From assembly GCA_002335845.1 (NCBI GenBank), contig DDCV01000136.1, positions 1-8,126 of the forward strand: 8,126 nucleotides of DNA. Reading direction: 5' to 3'. Shown here one piece after another: positions 6,620 through 8,126 of this stretch. This DNA comes from Rickettsiales bacterium UBA1997. GTDB lineage: Bacteria; Pseudomonadota; Alphaproteobacteria; Rickettsiales; UBA1997. Every line of letters begins with the position of its first letter. The first letter of the stretch is position 1. Position numbers and translations under genes: made by a program. The notes beneath the pieces are model-generated. The model was not told the DNA's origin. It searched no databases and worked only from the letters and a program-made list of their open reading frames with translations.

Positions 6620-7657
6620 ATGAACTTTACAACAGCATTAAAATTGACACTGCCAGCATTAGCAATGGCTTCAGCTTCAGGCGCAACTACAAGAGGCAAT
6701 ACAGGAGCTGTACAATCATATAATGGATTAGTAGATTTGCAAAACACTGACTCATTAATGAAAGGCCCCGTTTATAGCCTATCCCCACTAAATAATGCAT
6801 TATTTAGGACTGATGCCAGTAGGCACTTGATGACAGGAGATCCAGATATCGATGTTTGCATAAAATTTCCATTAGCCAAAGGTTGTACACTACAAAATAC
6901 TCCAGCTCAACCTGAGATCACTGTTAAAGACACAACTAAGGCATCCACTACTCCAGCTCCTAAAGATCCGACCACTTCAAGTTCTCCAGGTCCGACTTCT
7001 TCAAGCTCTAAAGCTGTGACTACTTCAAGTTCTCAAGGTCCGACTTCTTCAAGCTCTAAAGCTGAGATCACTTCAAGTTCTCAAGGTCCCACTTCTTCAA
7101 GCTCTAAAGCTGAGATCACTTCAAGTTCTCAAGGTCCGACTACCTCAAGTTCTCAAGCTCCAGTCGATACTCCGACTCCGACTACTCAAGCTCAGACTTC
7201 GGCTGATACTACTAAAGCTACGACTTTTTCGAGTTTTGCAACTGATTATCTTACCACTTTTGCTACGATTTTTCCAAGTACTCCAACTACGAATTATTCA
7301 AACTATTCAAGTACTGAGTATATGGGTATTAAAACCACCACTCAACCTCAAGGCACAAATGCTAGTTCAACTCCAACCTTTTCAACTTCTGCATCACAAA
7401 CTTTGAATACAAATACCTCTAGCGATATGATCGAAAATATAACTTCGATTAATGATACAGCTCTGATTAACAATATAAATCCGATTGCAGCAGCATCTTT
7501 AGCAGCAGATGAAAGGGCAAGTTCTAGTTCTATGAGCGCAGAAGAAATAGGTGCTATTGCGGGAGGTACTGTGGGAGGTACAGGGCTATTTGCAGTAGTA
7601 GCAGTAGTAGTAGGAAAATACTTAGCAAAAAATAAGTCGATTGGAATACAGATGTAA
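6620..7657 (+). CDS. Mucin-like Ser/Thr/Pro-rich surface protein with C-terminal membrane anchor
   Basis: I do not recognise a named family for this 345-residue protein. A signal peptide covers about residues 1-22 (LKLTLPALAMASASGA). Residues 23-93 form a short N-terminal domain with the protein's only cysteines, C80 and C89, possibly disulfide-bonded. From about 94 to 270 the chain is a low-complexity Thr/Ser/Pro stalk, including four 16-residue repeats at 118-181 (consensus TSSSQGPTSSSSKAEI). Residues 310-332 are a hydrophobic helix with GxxxG-type spacing (GAIAGGTVGG), followed by the basic KYLAKNK tail. This gives a type I topology, with the stalk outside. The layout resembles eukaryotic mucin-like or fungal wall-stress-sensor proteins, but codons are A/T-ending as in its neighbours. 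A role in adhesion, surface coating or host mimicry is inference. It follows the barrel gene by 74 bp and is followed by a palindrome and terminator. The start is set by the signal peptide. Confidence 0.8.
   Translation: MNFTTALKLTLPALAMASASGATTRGNTGAVQSYNGLVDLQNTDSLMKGPVYSLSPLNNALFRTDASRHLMTGDPDIDVCIKFPLAKGCTLQNTPAQPEITVKDTTKASTTPAPKDPTTSSSPGPTSSSSKAVTTSSSQGPTSSSSKAEITSSSQGPTSSSSKAEITSSSQGPTTSSSQAPVDTPTPTTQAQTSADTTKATTFSSFATDYLTTFATIFPSTPTTNYSNYSSTEYMGIKTTTQPQGTNASSTPTFSTSASQTLNTNTSSDMIENITSINDTALINNINPIAAASLAADERASSSSMSAEEIGAIAGGTVGGTGLFAVVAVVVGKYLAKNKSIGIQM
6971..7162 (+). repeat. Four in-frame 48-bp tandem repeats in the mucin-like gene
   Basis: The units are 6971-7018, 7019-7066, 7067-7114 and 7115-7162, each encoding 16 residues. 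Units 1 and 2 differ at three bases and units 2 and 3 at three; unit 4 diverges in its second half. Each unit is itself two related 24-bp halves (TSSSQGP and TSSSSKA types), so the array grew from an 8-residue motif. The unit length is a multiple of three, so copy-number change would keep the frame. Confidence 0.95.
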
Positions 7658-7700
7658 TAACAGAAGACTGCTCATAATGATGCTAATTCCCGTGTATGAA

Positions 7701-7834
7701 ACCCCTAAAAATCGCCAACTTTTGGTAATTTCGTCGTTATTTTAATTTTTTAAATTCACCTATATCAAGATACGCTAAAATTTAAAAAATTAAAATGCCT
7801 ATAAATTCCTCAAAATTCAGTGATTTACAGGGGT
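7701..7834. repeat. 134-bp imperfect palindrome, second MITE-like element
   Basis: ACCCCT at 7701-7706 pairs with AGGGGT at 7829-7834. An 18-bp perfect inverted match lies inside (7739-7756 with 7779-7796, ATTTTAATTTTTTAAATT), and TATC/GATA closes the centre at 7763-7772. All three share one symmetry axis at 7767/7768 without gaps, and by hand count 45 of 67 positions per arm pair. No target duplication is obvious. The ends differ from those of the 162-bp palindrome, so the two are not copies of one family. It lies 43 bp after the mucin-like stop codon and contains no gene. Confidence 0.6.
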
Positions 7835-7886
7835 CCTTTAATTAAAGCTGCTTAACCCAATCAACTAACATCAACTCCTTGCAACA

Positions 7887-7918
7887 CGCTCTAGATCTAG
7901 GTCTAGAGCGTTTTTTTT
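7887..7918 (+). terminator. Strong Rho-independent terminator
   Basis: A perfect 9-bp stem CGCTCTAGA/TCTAGAGCG (7887-7895 and 7902-7910) with loop TCTAGG is followed at once by eight T. It is the clearest terminator in the window and reads on the plus strand. It is 229 bp downstream of the mucin-like stop codon, so that transcript would carry the 134-bp palindrome in its 3' untranslated region unless an unseen RNA starts between. Confidence 0.9.
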
Positions 7919-8126
7919 GTTTTTTTCTTGGAGGTTTTTATAATTTTTTTAGTAAAAATTGATATTTTATAGCTATTTTAGGCTATTTTTTGGGATTTTT
8001 TTCTTTTCTTAAAATGATACATATGTGCCATAAATAGACTTCCAAACCTTGCTACATAAGGGTTTAGGATCTTATTACTCAGCTAACTTGCGATGATTGT
8101 ATCAAAAAAATACATATGTTTCTTGA
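7919..8126. other. Gene-free AT-rich end of the window
   Basis: No convincing reading frame, tRNA or other RNA was found on either strand. The stretch starts with T-rich low-complexity sequence. ATACATATGT, containing the 8-bp palindrome ACATATGT, occurs at 8017-8026 and again at 8110-8119 and could be an operator pair for a gene beyond the edge. CCAAACC near 8042 can pair weakly with GGGTTTAGG near 8060. Confidence 0.4.

Noticed and set aside
6517..6747. Minus-strand open frame across the end of the barrel gene and the start of the mucin-like gene
   Set aside because: It overlaps the signal peptide of one good gene and the last strand of another, and its hydrophobic stretch comes from AT-rich intergenic DNA.
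6971..7162. CRISPR-like array
   Set aside because: The repeats are contiguous 48-bp coding units with no unique spacers; they are protein repeats.
8030..8100. Possible tRNA or small structured RNA
   Set aside because: Only one weak stem is found; there is no cloverleaf, no T-loop and no acceptor pairing.

Overview
The window is AT-rich DNA (by eye about one third G+C; not calculated) with compact, ordinary bacterial housekeeping genes on the left and an accessory, surface-oriented region on the right. The eukaryote-like (type 2) isoleucyl-tRNA synthetase, the heme-type bacterioferritin, the small outer-membrane barrel protein and the base composition suggest an alphaproteobacterium, plausibly a member or relative of the Rickettsiales. 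Homoserine dehydrogenase and HisA imply retained amino-acid biosynthesis. That is unlike the classic intracellular Rickettsia and closer to less reduced or extracellular host-associated lineages. This placement is inference from gene content, not a phylogeny.

Layout. Positions 1-1591, minus strand: bacterioferritin (bfr) followed by homoserine dehydrogenase (hom), which runs off the left edge, 14 bp apart and probably one transcript. Positions 1681-4215, plus strand: ileS, divergent from bfr and ending about 200 residues early, just after the anticodon-binding helices. Positions 4255-4578, minus strand: a small two-helix membrane protein, convergent with ileS. Positions 4665-4760: a cluster of GC-rich hairpins with a 22-bp direct repeat. 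Positions 4806-5525, plus strand: hisA, alone without other his genes. Positions 5575-5736: a 162-bp near-perfect palindrome that looks like a miniature inverted-repeat element. Positions 5847-6545, plus strand: a secreted outer-membrane beta-barrel protein. Positions 6620-7657, plus strand: a mucin-like Ser/Thr/Pro-rich protein with a signal peptide, four 16-residue repeats and a C-terminal glycine-zipper-like transmembrane helix. Positions 7701-7834: a second long palindrome. Positions 7887-7918: a strong intrinsic terminator. The last 200 bases show no gene.

The most interesting part is the barrel plus mucin-like pair (5847-7657). The second protein has the architecture of a eukaryotic type I mucin-like glycoprotein, which is rare in bacteria, and is a candidate host-interaction or surface-coat protein. 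The second notable point is the shortened ileS, whose truncation lies close to a region of short repeats. None of the recognised genes has a convincing Shine-Dalgarno sequence, so several starts rest on protein conservation or signal-peptide position.
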